Source: Streptomyces sp. NBC_00414 (GTDB lineage: Bacteria > Actinomycetota > Actinomycetes > Streptomycetales > Streptomycetaceae). From it: a stretch of 64,000 nucleotides of DNA. The DNA is taken from the NCBI RefSeq assembly GCF_036038375.1, contig NZ_CP107935.1, positions 2,728,001 through 2,792,000 on the forward strand, in the 5' to 3' direction. The notes under the pieces were generated by a model. It was not told the DNA's origin and ran no database searches. It saw only the letters and a list, made by a program, of their open reading frames with translations. The first letter of the stretch is position 1. Each line of letters begins with the position of its first letter. The position numbers and the translations under genes were made by a program. Shown here piece after piece: positions 9,674 through 18,874 of the stretch.

Positions 9674-10342
9674 ATGGCTGCGGCTCAGGGACGACTGTCG
9701 GACGGCACTGGCGGAATGGACGACCCCAAGGAGGGGGAGCGGGATGCGATGGAGGCGGCTCCGCTGCCTTTTCGAGCCGCCGTCGATGCGTTGAAGGCCG
9801 CGAGGTTGCGGCCGCAGATCGAGATCGATCCGACGAAGGCACCGCGACGGCTCGCGCCGTTCGCGTACGCGCTGGAGGCCGCCGTCGTCGACGGTGACGA
9901 GGATCTGGCGGACGGGCGGCTGATCCTGCTGCACGACCCGGCCGGGCACGACGCCTGGCAGGGCTCGTTCCGCATGGTGACGCTGGTCCGCGCGGAACTG
10001 GAGGCGGAGATGGCCTCGGATCCGCTGCTGCCCGACGTGTGCTGGTCGTGGCTGACGGGTGCGCTCCAGGCCCGCGGTCTCTCGTACGGCGAGCCCAGTG
10101 GCACGGTCACCCGGGCCAGCTCCCACTATTTCGGCGGGCTCTCGGAGCGGCCCCCGGCGTCCCAGATCGAGATCCGGGCCTCCTGGACGCCGCGCGAGGG
10201 TCTGGGCGGGGTGCCCGACACCGCGTCGCATCTGGCTTCCTGGTGCGACCTTCTCGCCCAGATCGCCGGGCTGCCTCCGGCGGCGCCGGGTGACGCGTCG
10301 ATCGTCACTCTGCCGCAGCGGCGGGGGCCACAGAGCCGCTGA
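9674..10342 (+). CDS. DUF3000 family protein
   Basis: A 222-residue soluble protein of the actinobacterial DUF3000 family, of unknown function. The conserved body starts near [22 protein letters not shown] and includes [11 protein letters not shown] and ASSHYFGGL. It is divergent from hemE, an arrangement I recall from other Streptomyces. ATG 9674 gives the longer N-terminus. ATG 9749 has a much better ribosome site (AAGGAGGGGGAG), so the true protein may be 25 residues shorter. No catalytic motif is visible. Confidence 0.85.
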   Translation: MAAAQGRLSDGTGGMDDPKEGERDAMEAAPLPFRAAVDALKAARLRPQIEIDPTKAPRRLAPFAYALEAAVVDGDEDLADGRLILLHDPAGHDAWQGSFRMVTLVRAELEAEMASDPLLPDVCWSWLTGALQARGLSYGEPSGTVTRASSHYFGGLSERPPASQIEIRASWTPREGLGGVPDTASHLASWCDLLAQIAGLPPAAPGDASIVTLPQRRGPQSR

Positions 10343-10855
10343 GCGCTCCGCTGAGCGGCTGGAGTTCGTCTGCGGGTCCGCTGTGGCCGGTCGCGCAGTT
10401 CCCCGCGCCCCTCAGGGGGCTTGTCTGAAGCCGTGCCTCCATGGGAGGTGCGGCTTCAGTCGTGTGCGGGGCTCTTCCATGCGCTCGCGGTCAACCTTCC
10501 GCCGGGTCTCCCTCTTCCGGGGTGCCGCCGGAGGGTGGTGAGCCGTGTGAGCGCCCCGAATGCGCTCCTGTGACCTTCCGACGCGCCCCCGAACCGGCTG
10601 CGGCCTGCACGAAAACACGTTTGCCCTTTTATCGATACGACCACTTTCAGCCCCGTATCGAAGCGGAGCGGACTCGTTTCGATCTTCGGATGATCGATCG
10701 TGCGTCCGAATTGCACGCATTATTACTCACCAAATCGTGATCATTCTCTAAAGGCGGACGTGTTTGATGCCGAAGACCTCTGTGACCTTGAAAGCACGGT
10801 TCGTCCCGGCTTCATCCCCACAGCCGGTCCCCCGTCCCGCACCCCCGGAGGCCTG
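10343..10855. other. Gene-free stretch with one dispersed repeat and an AT-rich promoter region
   Basis: The left part carries a copy of the GC-rich hairpin repeat at about 10391-10412. The right part (about 10615-10760) is strikingly AT-rich for this genome and holds an inverted repeat CGATACG (10633-10639) / CGTATCG (10654-10660) and several GATC/CGATC words. It leads into the response-regulator gene and is probably its control region. Short open frames here have no codon bias and are not called. Confidence 0.5.
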
Positions 10856-11518
10856 GTGTCCGTTCTCCTTGAGCAGCCCGCAAGCCTGGTCGCCTACCGC
10901 CCGAACAAGCCGACCGCGATGGTGGTCGTGGCCGACCCCCGCGTGCGCTCCACCGTCACCCGCCACCTGTGGGCGCTCGGTGTTCGCGACGTGATCGAGG
11001 CTTCGTCCGTCGCGGAGGCTCGTCCCCGCATCGGCAACCCCCGCGACATCTGTGTCGCGGACGTCCATCTCCCCGACGGCTCCGGCCTCACCCTCCTGTC
11101 CGAAACCCGCGCCGCGGGCTGGCCGAACGGCCTGGCCCTGTCCGCCGCCGACGACATCGGCGCCGTACGCAACGCCCTGGCGGGCGGCGTCAAGGGCTAC
11201 GTCGTCACCGGCACCCGTACGAACGTCGGGCTTCCCACCCGGCCGGGTGTCGCCCCCATCGGCTCGGCAGCCGCCCGTATGCACCGCCGTCCCCCGGGTT
11301 CCCCGAGCCACCCGGGCGGCTACCGCGAACTGTCCGGCCGTGAGGTCGAGGTGCTCCGGCTGGTGGCGGAGGGCCAGTCGAACAAGGCCATCGGCGTCTC
11401 GATGGGCCTGTCCGCGCTGACCGTCAAGAGCCACCTCGCCCGCATCGCCCGCAAGCTCGGCACGGGTGACCGCGCCGGCATGGTGGCGGTGGCCCTGCGC
11501 ACCGGAATCATCCACTGA
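10856..11518 (+). CDS. Orphan response regulator, LuxR/FixJ-type HTH
   Basis: A 220-residue transcription regulator. The N-terminal receiver (about 20-130) keeps the phospho-acceptor Asp69 (VADVHLPDGSGL) and a lysine in VKGYVV. It has only one acidic residue (VVVADPRV) where two are usual, so phosphorylation may be weak or atypical. A Pro/Arg-rich linker leads to a GerE/LuxR helix-turn-helix (GREVEVLRLVAEGQSNKAIG, then LTVKSHLARIARKLG). GTG 10856 is preceded by GGAGG at 5 bases. No kinase gene is adjacent. It lies between DUF3000 and RNase D genes. Target genes are unknown. Confidence 0.85.
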   Translation: MSVLLEQPASLVAYRPNKPTAMVVVADPRVRSTVTRHLWALGVRDVIEASSVAEARPRIGNPRDICVADVHLPDGSGLTLLSETRAAGWPNGLALSAADDIGAVRNALAGGVKGYVVTGTRTNVGLPTRPGVAPIGSAAARMHRRPPGSPSHPGGYRELSGREVEVLRLVAEGQSNKAIGVSMGLSALTVKSHLARIARKLGTGDRAGMVAVALRTGIIH

Positions 11519-11600
11519 CCCCCGCCGCAACCGTCCCCTCCGCACGAACCAGGACGCTCGACTGATGCAGGATTCACCGACCTGACTGGTTTACGACCCT

Positions 11601-11640
11601 CAGAGGCCCGTCGACGGAACGTTCCGTCGACGGGCCTCTG
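11601..11640 (+). terminator. Perfect 40-bp palindrome, probable terminator
   Basis: Bases 11601-11620 and 11621-11640 are exact reverse complements (arms begin CAGAGGCCCG and end CGGGCCTCTG), with no loop. It follows the response-regulator stop by 82 bases and precedes the RNase D start by 23. It probably ends the regulator transcript, but a protein-binding role is possible because the centre reads GGAACGTTCC. Confidence 0.65.
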
Positions 11641-11663
11641 TCATACACAGATACCCTTGACAG

Positions 11664-12950
11664 GTGACCGACGCCCAAGAGACCGCAGCAGACAGTTCAC
11701 TGCGAACCACCGGAGGCGCTCCTCCGGACGACGTCGAACCGGCGCCGATCCCCCTGCTGGAGCCCCGCGACGGAATTCCGCCGGTGATCACCGACGAGAA
11801 CGCGCTCGCCGAGATGATCGCGGCGTTCGCCGCCGGCACCGGCCCGGTCGCCGTCGACGCCGAGCGGGCGTCCGGCTATCGCTACGGCCAGCGCGCGTAT
11901 CTGGTGCAACTGCGCCGCGAGGGCGCGGGCACCGCGCTCATCGACCCCGTCGCCTGCCCCGACCTGTCGGGCCTCGGCGAGGCGCTCTCCGGAGTGGAGT
12001 GGGTGCTCCACGCCGCCACCCAGGACCTGCCGTGTCTGCGCGAGATAGGTATGGTCCCCAGCCGGCTGTTCGACACCGAGCTGGCCGGCCGGCTCGCCGG
12101 GTTCCCACGGGTCGGCCTCGGCGCGATGGTCGAGGGCGTCCTGGGCTTCGTACTGGAGAAGGGCCACTCGGCGGTCGACTGGTCGACCCGTCCACTGCCC
12201 GAGCCGTGGCTGCGCTACGCCGCGCTCGACGTGGAGCTGCTCGTCGACCTGCGGGACGCGCTGGAGAAGGAGCTCGACCGGCAGGGCAAGCTGGAGTGGG
12301 CCCGCGAGGAGTTCGACGCGATCGCCTCGGCGCCCCCGCCGGAGCCCCGCAAGGACCCGTGGCGGCGCACCTCGGGCATGCACAAGGTGCGCCGCCGCCG
12401 GCAGATGGCTGTCGTACGGGAGCTGTGGGAGACCCGGGACCGGGCCGCGCAGCGCCGGGACATCTCGCCCGGCAAGGTCCTCGGTGACGGGGCGATCGTC
12501 GAGGCCGCGCTGGCCGTACCGGCCAATGTGCACGCGCTCGCCGCGCTGAACGGCTTCGGGCACCGGATGGGCCGGCGTCAGCTGGAGCAGTGGCAGGCGG
12601 CCGTGGACCGGGCGAAGGAGCTGCCGGACGCCGAGCTGCCGCAGCCAGGTCAGCCGCTGAACGGGCCGCCGCCGCCGCGTGCGTGGGCCGAGAAGGATCC
12701 GGCGGCCGCGGCGCGGCTGTCCGCGGCGCGGGCCGCTGTCTCCGCGCTGGCGGAAAGCCTCAACATGCCTCAGGAGAACCTGATCACTCCGGATACGGTC
12801 CGGCGGGTCTGCTGGGAGCCGCCGGCCGCTCCGGACGCGGCGTCCGTGGCCAGTGCCCTCGCGGGGTACGGGGCTCGGGCCTGGCAGGTTGCGCAGGTCA
12901 CGCCTGTGCTTGTTGCCGCGCTGGCTGTGCAGGCCAAGCCGAAGGAGTAG
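11664..12950 (+). CDS. rnd: Ribonuclease D (3'-5' exoribonuclease, DEDD family, HRDC domain)
   Basis: A 428-residue exonuclease acting on structured RNA 3' ends such as tRNA precursors. The exonuclease motifs are visible: Exo I VAVDAERASG (Asp65, Glu67), Exo II HAATQDLPCLREIG, and Exo III LRYAALDVELLVDL, with the Tyr four residues before the Asp that marks DEDDy enzymes. A C-terminal HRDC-type helical domain follows (GDGAIVEAALAVPANVHALA). The start GTG 11664 gives VTDAQETAAD and a length usual for actinobacteria. The gene order response regulator - RNase D is one I recall from Streptomyces cores. Confidence 0.92.
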   Translation: MTDAQETAADSSLRTTGGAPPDDVEPAPIPLLEPRDGIPPVITDENALAEMIAAFAAGTGPVAVDAERASGYRYGQRAYLVQLRREGAGTALIDPVACPDLSGLGEALSGVEWVLHAATQDLPCLREIGMVPSRLFDTELAGRLAGFPRVGLGAMVEGVLGFVLEKGHSAVDWSTRPLPEPWLRYAALDVELLVDLRDALEKELDRQGKLEWAREEFDAIASAPPPEPRKDPWRRTSGMHKVRRRRQMAVVRELWETRDRAAQRRDISPGKVLGDGAIVEAALAVPANVHALAALNGFGHRMGRRQLEQWQAAVDRAKELPDAELPQPGQPLNGPPPPRAWAEKDPAAAARLSAARAAVSALAESLNMPQENLITPDTVRRVCWEPPAAPDAASVASALAGYGARAWQVAQVTPVLVAALAVQAKPKE

Positions 12951-13083
12951 GGGCCGGTCCTTCTGGGCCGCCCCTTCGCCCTGAGTGGTGCGGACTCTTC
13001 GCGGGCCGGCCGTCCGTCGTGGCTGGTCGCGCCCACGCGGCGGAGCCGCAGAATGACACAGCCCCGCGCCCCTGACGGGGCGC

Positions 13084-13947
13084 CTACTTCGTCGCGCCCC
13101 TCGTGAAGCCGTTGTAGATGTAGCGCTGGAGGAACAGGAAGACGAGGAGGGTGGGGAGGATGACCAGGACCGCACCCGCCGAGATGTTCTCCCAGTGGGC
13201 TCCGAAGGGGCCCTTGAAGCGGAACAGGGACGTTGAGATCACGCCAAGATCCTCGGACGGCATGTAGAGGAACGGGATGTAGAAGTCGTTGTAGACGGTG
13301 ATCCCCTTGACGATGACCACCGTCGCGATCGCGGGCTTCAGCAGCGGCAGGATGATCTTCCGGTAGATCGTGAAGGCGTTCGCGCCGTCGAGCCGGGCGG
13401 ACTCGTCGAGCGAGACGGGGATCGACCTGACGAACTGCAGGAAGATGTAGATCGAGACGATGTCCGTGCCCATGTAGAGCACGATCGGCGCCCAGCGGCT
13501 GTCGAACATGCCGAAGCTGTCGACGATCTGGAAGGTCGCCACCTGCGTGGTCACGCCGGGGACGAGCGTGGCGACCAGGAACAGCGCGACGACCAGCTTC
13601 CTGAAGCGGAACGTGTAGCGGTCGATCGCGTACGCCGCCATCGACCCGATGATCACCGTGCCGGTGACGGAGAAGAGCAGGATGAACGCGGTGTTCCCGA
13701 ACGCCGAGAGCATCCGGCCGTCCTGGAACGCCGTCACGTAGTTGTCGAAGTTCAGCAGGTCGTCGGGGAGTTGCAGCGCCCCGCTGTCGTTCGCCATCTC
13801 CTTCTCGGACTTGAGGGAGGTGAGGAGGACGACGAGGAGGGGCAGCAGGACGACCACGCTCGCGACGACCAGCGACAGGTGGGTGAGGGTCCGGGCGATC
13901 CCCCGGCGTGAGGTCCGGGGCCTGCGGCTGCGGGGCGTGCGGCTCAT
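13084..13947 (-). CDS. Sugar ABC transporter permease, MalG-like (CUT1)
   Basis: A 287-residue inner-membrane permease with six predicted helices. The ABC docking loop (EAA motif) is seen as DESARLDGANAFTIYRKIILPLLKPAI. It overlaps the preceding permease gene by ATGA. With the partner permease and the lipoprotein binding protein it forms a CUT1-type importer. No ATPase gene is in the operon; in Streptomyces a shared ATPase, MsiK, usually serves such importers. The divergent GH2 beta-mannosidase suggests that the sugar is a mannoside or manno-oligosaccharide; this is inference. Confidence 0.88.
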   Translation of the reverse strand: MSRTPRSRRPRTSRRGIARTLTHLSLVVASVVVLLPLLVVLLTSLKSEKEMANDSGALQLPDDLLNFDNYVTAFQDGRMLSAFGNTAFILLFSVTGTVIIGSMAAYAIDRYTFRFRKLVVALFLVATLVPGVTTQVATFQIVDSFGMFDSRWAPIVLYMGTDIVSIYIFLQFVRSIPVSLDESARLDGANAFTIYRKIILPLLKPAIATVVIVKGITVYNDFYIPFLYMPSEDLGVISTSLFRFKGPFGAHWENISAGAVLVILPTLLVFLFLQRYIYNGFTRGATK

Positions 13948-14969
13948 ACGAGGTCCACCTTGTCGTCCGGGACGAGGCGGCGCTGCACCCAGGTCACCGC
14001 CAGGATGATCAGCAGCAGCACGACCGCGGCCGCAGAGGCGAGCCCCGTCTTGTTGAACTGGAAGGCCAGCTTCACCGTCTGGATCACGAAGGTCTCCGTG
14101 CCGGTCGCGCCGCCGGTCATGATGAACGGCACCTCGAAGGCGGACAGCGAGCCGGAGATGGAGAGGATGACTGTCAGGCTCAGCACGGGCCTGATGCCGG
14201 GCGCGATGATGTAGCGGAACTGGTGCCAGCGGTTGGCCCCGTCCAGCTCGGCCGCCTCGTACAGCTCCCCCGGGACGGACTGGATCGCGCCGAGGAACAG
14301 GACGAAGTTGAGGCCCAGGTAGCGCCAGACGGAGACCCCGGCCAGGGAGACGTTCGCGGAGACCGGGGTGCCCAGCCAGGCGCGGTCGGAGTGGACGCCG
14401 AGCAGGCCCAGCACCGAGTCGAGGGTGCCGCCGTCCTGGAAGAAGTACAGGAAGACGAAACCGATCGCCACCCCGTTGATCAGGTACGGGAAGAAGAGCA
14501 CGCCCTTGAAGAAGTTCCGGAAGCGCACGTCGAAGCTGAGGACCGTCGCGAAGTAGAGCGCGACGACGATCTGTACGACGGAGGCGGCCAGGTAGTAGCC
14601 GCTGACGAAGAAGACCTCGAACAGCTCGGGGCGGGTGAAGAGTTCGACGTAGTTCTCGGCGCCCGTGTAGCTGAGCTCGGGGCTGACGCCGTCCCAGTCG
14701 GTGAAGCTGTACGCGACCATGTTGGCGACCGGCGCGTACGTGAACGTGATCAGCAGGACCAGCGGGGCGGCGAGGAACAGCCACGGGGTGAGGCCCCGCC
14801 GCAGCCGCAGTCCCCGCGGGGCCCGGTCCCGGCCCCGGGCGAGTGCCGTGCGGGCGGCGGGCGCGGCCTCCGCGCGCCGCGCCGCCCTCTCGGCCGGGCG
14901 GCCCGTCCCGGTCGGGCCCGTCCCGGTCGTGTCCTTCTCGTTCGTGTCCGTCCCGGTCGTGTCCGCCAT
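13944..14969 (-). CDS. Sugar ABC transporter permease, MalF-like (CUT1)
   Basis: A 341-residue permease. About 65 residues of cytoplasmic N-terminus come first. The opening Thr/Gly-rich part (TDTNEKDTTGTGPTGTG) comes from a short DNA repeat, followed by Arg/Ala-rich sequence. Then come six membrane helices starting LTPWLFLAAPLVLLITFTY. The EAA loop reads ELYEAAELDGANRWHQFRYIIAPGI. The start overlaps the binding-protein stop (TGATG) and its own stop overlaps the next permease start (ATGA), so all three genes are translationally coupled. Confidence 0.88.
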   Translation of the reverse strand: MADTTGTDTNEKDTTGTGPTGTGRPAERAARRAEAAPAARTALARGRDRAPRGLRLRRGLTPWLFLAAPLVLLITFTYAPVANMVAYSFTDWDGVSPELSYTGAENYVELFTRPELFEVFFVSGYYLAASVVQIVVALYFATVLSFDVRFRNFFKGVLFFPYLINGVAIGFVFLYFFQDGGTLDSVLGLLGVHSDRAWLGTPVSANVSLAGVSVWRYLGLNFVLFLGAIQSVPGELYEAAELDGANRWHQFRYIIAPGIRPVLSLTVILSISGSLSAFEVPFIMTGGATGTETFVIQTVKLAFQFNKTGLASAAAVVLLLIILAVTWVQRRLVPDDKVDLV

Positions 14970-16285
14970 CAGGACCCCGTGGACTTCCGGGCCTCTTCCC
15001 AGCGCTTGCCGAGGTCGCCGAGGAAGTCGTCGAGGCTGCCCTTCCGCGCGCCGCGGGCGAGGTCGACGAGGTCCTGGCGGTAGTCGGGCTTGTAGAGGCC
15101 GACCTCCGACTCGTTGTCGATCTCCTTGACCACCGCGCCCTTCGTGTCGTCCAGCTCGATGAACCGCACGCCCTCGTCCTTGTACGGCTGCAGCACCTCG
15201 GGCAGCGGGGCTCCCTTGACCGGGGAGAGGGTCAGGTTGTCGGCCGCGTACCCGGACTTGTCGGTGAACCAGTCGATCCAGGCGCGGGCCGCCGCCTTGT
15301 GGTCGGAGTTGATGTTGACGGCCTGGTTGTAGTCGGGCGACATGGTCGCGCAGAACTTCCCGTCCCGCTGGGCCGGGAAGGGCATGAAGCCGATGTCGTC
15401 CGGGTTCGCGCCGGCCTGCTTCGCCGCCGCCCGGAACTGGGTGATCGCCCAGGAGCCGAGCCACATCGTCGCGATGTCGCCCTTGGCCAACTTGGGCTTG
15501 GAACCCTCCCAGTTGGTGGTCGTCGGGTCCTTCTCGATCAGCCCGCCGCGCACGATGTCGTACAGCAGGGTGTCGGCGACGCGCAGGTCCTCGCCCTTCG
15601 CCCACGGGTCGCCCTCGGCGAGGCGGGACGTCGCCCGCTGATCGCAGCTGACCGCGCCGTCCATGTACGTCCAGTGCGTCAGCGGCCACATGTCCTTGAA
15701 GTTCGTGTAGTACGGGATCGCGTCGGTCTTGGACCTGACGGCCTTGAGACCGGCGACGAACTCGGCGGGTGTGGTGGGCCAGTCGCTGATCCCGGCCTCC
15801 TTCCAGACCCGCTTGTTGTAGAGGAAGCCGGGGAGCGCGCCCATCGGGCTCTGCCCGTAGACCTTGCCGTCGACCGTGGTGAAGTCGGTGAACAGGTACT
15901 TCTTCGCGCGTTCGGTCTCGGCGCCGAGCGAGGCGAAGAACCTGGGATAGTCGTTCTTCTTGATCACGGCGGGGATCATCAGCACATCGCCGTAGTTCTC
16001 GGTGTTCATCCGGATCTTGACTTCGCCCTCGTAGTCCGTGAGGGCGTCGAACTCGACCCTGACCTTCGGGTAGGTCCTGTTGAACTCGGCCGCGTACTTC
16101 TTCATCGTGCCGTCCTGGACGAGGTCGGTCCGGTGGGTGAGGACCGTGATCGTGCCGGACACCTTGTCCGGGTCGTCGGGGGCCTTCGCGTCCGCGCCCT
16201 TCGACGTGCCTCCGCTTCCGGTACAGCCCGCGGCCAGCAGTGCGGCGGCGAGGAGGCTTCCGGCGATCTTCGTGCGGTGGTTCAT
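14969..16285 (-). CDS. Extracellular sugar-binding lipoprotein (CUT1 family 1)
   Basis: A 438-residue binding protein of the MalE/family 1 type. A lipoprotein signal with the lipobox LLAAGC is followed by a Gly/Ser-rich linker and the usual alpha/beta binding fold starting SGTITVLTHRTDLV. ATG 16285 is preferred over GTG 16291 because GGAG then lies at about 9 bases. It is the first gene of the minus-strand importer operon and is transcribed away from the beta-mannosidase. Two inverted operator-like sites lie in the shared control region. Substrate is inferred from context as a manno-oligosaccharide. Confidence 0.88.
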   Translation of the reverse strand: MNHRTKIAGSLLAAALLAAGCTGSGGTSKGADAKAPDDPDKVSGTITVLTHRTDLVQDGTMKKYAAEFNRTYPKVRVEFDALTDYEGEVKIRMNTENYGDVLMIPAVIKKNDYPRFFASLGAETERAKKYLFTDFTTVDGKVYGQSPMGALPGFLYNKRVWKEAGISDWPTTPAEFVAGLKAVRSKTDAIPYYTNFKDMWPLTHWTYMDGAVSCDQRATSRLAEGDPWAKGEDLRVADTLLYDIVRGGLIEKDPTTTNWEGSKPKLAKGDIATMWLGSWAITQFRAAAKQAGANPDDIGFMPFPAQRDGKFCATMSPDYNQAVNINSDHKAAARAWIDWFTDKSGYAADNLTLSPVKGAPLPEVLQPYKDEGVRFIELDDTKGAVVKEIDNESEVGLYKPDYRQDLVDLARGARKGSLDDFLGDLGKRWEEARKSTGS

Positions 16286-16356
16286 CTGCACCAGCTCCGT
16301 TCAGGGACGGATGAGCACGGGTGGGATGGCTGGTTCCGCACTCTGGCAGCCGGTAC

Positions 16357-16366
16357 TAAACCGGTA
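16357..16366. promoter_or_regulatory. Operator-like site TAAACCGGTA (importer side)
   Basis: TAAACCGGTA at this position is the exact reverse complement of TACCGGTTTA at 16426-16435. The sites face each other across the divergent importer and beta-mannosidase promoters, 71 and 9 bases from the respective starts. Each has the central CG step usual in LacI-family operators. The likely ligand protein is the LacI regulator encoded at 18871-19902. Confidence 0.5.
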
Positions 16367-16425
16367 AAGTCCTTATTTCGCCAAGGATGCAGAAGCGTTT
16401 ACTACACCTGGTCAGCATTGGCCTA

Positions 16426-16435
16426 TACCGGTTTA
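16426..16435. promoter_or_regulatory. Operator-like site TACCGGTTTA (beta-mannosidase side)
   Basis: This is the second, inverted copy of the 16357-16366 site. It ends only 9 bases before the beta-mannosidase ATG and touches the AGGAG ribosome site, so bound repressor would block transcription or initiation directly. Confidence 0.5.
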
Positions 16436-16444
16436 GGAGTGCGC

Positions 16445-18874
16445 ATGCTGGATGTCACGCCGATCCACGAGGGATGGATCCTGCGGCACGACGGGGCCGC
16501 GCTCCCGGCCACGGTGCCGGGCTGTGTGCACACCGATCTGCTGGCGGCGGGGATCATCCCGGACCCGTTCCTCGGGCGCGGCGAGACCGAGGTGGCCTGG
16601 GTCGGGCGGCGCGACTGGATGTACGAGACGACGCTCGCTCCGGAGCCGGGCGGGCACGAGCAGACCGACCTCGTGTTCGACGGCCTCGACACCGTCGCCG
16701 AGGTCCGGCTCGACGGTCGGCTCCTGGGCGCCGTACGGAACATGCACCGCTCGCACCGCTTCGACGTCACGGGCCTGAGCGGCCGTCTCTCGGTCCACTT
16801 CCGGTCCGCGTACGGCGAGGCCGAGGCGGTGCGCGGGCGACTCGGCGAACGGCCGAACGCCTACCCCCAGCCCTTCCAGTACCTCCGCAAGATGGCCTGC
16901 TCCTTCGGCTGGGACTGGGGTCCGACCCTGGTGACGGCCGGCATCTGGAAACCGGTGCGTCTTGAGCACTGGACGACGGCGAGGATCGCCCGGGTGCGTC
17001 CGCTCGTGACGGTCGAACAGGGCGTGGGGCGCGTCGAGTTGCATGTGGAGGTAGAGCGGTCCCGGGTGGAGGCCGGGCTCACGCTGAGCGCCCGCGTGGG
17101 CGGGTTCGAGGCGACCGTGGACGTCGCCGGTACGTGTGCGGTCGTGCGCGTCGACGTGCCGGACGCCGATCTGTGGTGGCCGCGCGGCTACGGCGAACAG
17201 CCGCTTTACGAGGTGGAGTTGACCCTCTCGGACGCGGACGGGCCGCTGCACTCCTGGCGTCGTCGCGTCGGCTTCCGGACCGTCGGGCTGGACCGCCGGG
17301 AGGACGAGCACGGCTCCGGCTTCACCTTCGTCGTCAACGGCGAGCGGCTCTTCGCCCGTGGCGTCAACTGGATCCCGGACGACGTCCTCCCCTCCCGGAT
17401 CACCCGCGAGCGCTACCGCACCCGGCTGGCCCAGGCGGCCGACGCCGGCGTGGACCTCGTACGCGTGTGGGGCGGCGGCCTGTACGAGAGCGAGGACTTC
17501 TACGACGCCTGTGACGAACTGGGACTGCTGGTCTGGCAGGACTTCCCCTTCGCCTGCGCCGCCTACCCGGAGGAACAGCCCCTGCGCGGCGAGGTGGAGG
17601 CCGAGGCCCGCGAGAACGTCGTACGGCTGATGCCGCATCCCTCGCTCGTACTGTGGAACGGCAACAACGAGAACCTGTGGGGCTTCAAGGACTGGGACTG
17701 GGAGGGGCGACTGGCCGGGGACTCGTGGGGCGAGGGCTACTACCTGGGCCTGTTGCCGCGTGTGGTCGCCGAGTTGGACCCCACCCGGCCGTACACGGCG
17801 GGCAGCCCCTGGTCCGGCTCCTGGGACCACCACCCCAACGACCCGGCGCACGGCACCCATCACTCGTGGGAGGTGTGGAACCGGGAGGACTACGCGGACT
17901 ACCGGCTCGAAGTCCCGCGGTTCGTGGCCGAGTTCGGCTGGCAGGCGCCGCCCGCGTACGCCACCCTGCGGCGCGCCCTGCCCGGTGAGGTGCTCGCGCC
18001 CGGCTCCCCCGGCATGCTGCACCACCAGAAGGCCGACGACGGCAACGGGAAGCTTGTGCGCGGGCTCGCCCGGCACTTCGCCGTGCCCGAACAGGGCTTC
18101 ACCGAGGCCGACTTCGACCGGTGGCACTACCTCACCCAGGTGAACCAGGTACGGGCCGTCGCCGCCGGGATCGAGCACTGGCGCTCGCACTGGCCGGTCT
18201 GCGCGGGCACGGTTCTCTGGCAGCTCAACGACTGCTGGCCGGTGACCAGTTGGGCGGCGATCGACGGGGACGGCCGCGAGAAGCCGCTCCACCACGAACT
18301 GAAGCGGCTGTACGCGGACCTGCTGCTGACCCTGCGACCGCGCCCGGACGGGCTCGTACTGGCGGCCGTCAACCAGTCGGCCGAGCCGTGGGCGTGCCGA
18401 GCGGTGCTGCGTCGGATGTCGGTGGAGGGCGGGGTCGTGGCGGAGACCGTCGTGGAGTTGGCGGCGGGGGCACGGGCGGTCGCCGATCTGCGCGTACCGG
18501 AGGAGCTCGCACCGGTCGGCCCCAAGGAGTTCCTGGTGGCGGACGCGGACGGAAGCCGGGGCGGTACCCCGGGCGCGGGCCGGTCGCGGGCCCTGCACTT
18601 TCCCGTCGCCGACCGCGAGATCCCGTACCCCAGGCCGCGGTTCGACGTCTCGGTCGCCGCACCGGGACAGGTCACGGTCACCGCCCACACGCTCGTACGG
18701 GATCTGCTGCTGCAGGCCGACCGGCTGTCGCCCTCCGCCTCGGCGGACCGGGGGCTCGTCACACTGCTCCCGGGAGAACAGGTGACCATCGGGGTGCGGG
18801 GCTGGGAGACTCTGGGGGATCCGGACGCGGAGACCGTACGCTCCGCCCTGTACTGCGTGGAGCCCGCACGATGA
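16445..18874 (+). CDS. Beta-mannosidase, glycoside hydrolase family 2
   Basis: An 809-residue GH2 enzyme without signal peptide, thus cytoplasmic, releasing mannose from beta-mannosides brought in by the divergent importer. The order is: sugar-binding jelly roll (1-190, with MACSFGWDWGPTLVTAGIW, typical of mannosidases), Ig-like domain, TIM barrel and C-terminal beta domains. The acid/base Glu409 is in LWNGNNENLWG and the nucleophile Glu496 in VAEFGWQAPP. ATG 16445 has AGGAG at 6 bases. The frame stays open upstream for 1.6 kb, but that part lies opposite the importer genes and has no family match. It is translationally coupled to the LacI gene by ATGA. Confidence 0.93.
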   Translation: MLDVTPIHEGWILRHDGAALPATVPGCVHTDLLAAGIIPDPFLGRGETEVAWVGRRDWMYETTLAPEPGGHEQTDLVFDGLDTVAEVRLDGRLLGAVRNMHRSHRFDVTGLSGRLSVHFRSAYGEAEAVRGRLGERPNAYPQPFQYLRKMACSFGWDWGPTLVTAGIWKPVRLEHWTTARIARVRPLVTVEQGVGRVELHVEVERSRVEAGLTLSARVGGFEATVDVAGTCAVVRVDVPDADLWWPRGYGEQPLYEVELTLSDADGPLHSWRRRVGFRTVGLDRREDEHGSGFTFVVNGERLFARGVNWIPDDVLPSRITRERYRTRLAQAADAGVDLVRVWGGGLYESEDFYDACDELGLLVWQDFPFACAAYPEEQPLRGEVEAEARENVVRLMPHPSLVLWNGNNENLWGFKDWDWEGRLAGDSWGEGYYLGLLPRVVAELDPTRPYTAGSPWSGSWDHHPNDPAHGTHHSWEVWNREDYADYRLEVPRFVAEFGWQAPPAYATLRRALPGEVLAPGSPGMLHHQKADDGNGKLVRGLARHFAVPEQGFTEADFDRWHYLTQVNQVRAVAAGIEHWRSHWPVCAGTVLWQLNDCWPVTSWAAIDGDGREKPLHHELKRLYADLLLTLRPRPDGLVLAAVNQSAEPWACRAVLRRMSVEGGVVAETVVELAAGARAVADLRVPEELAPVGPKEFLVADADGSRGGTPGAGRSRALHFPVADREIPYPRPRFDVSVAAPGQVTVTAHTLVRDLLLQADRLSPSASADRGLVTLLPGEQVTIGVRGWETLGDPDAETVRSALYCVEPAR

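Noticed and set aside
9446..10231. Upstream extension of the hemE frame on the minus strand
   Set aside because: Opposite the DUF3000 gene, with no homology to the UroD family.
14843..16444. Upstream extension of the beta-mannosidase reading frame
   Set aside because: It lies opposite the importer genes; the GH2 homology and the AGGAG site set the start at 16445.
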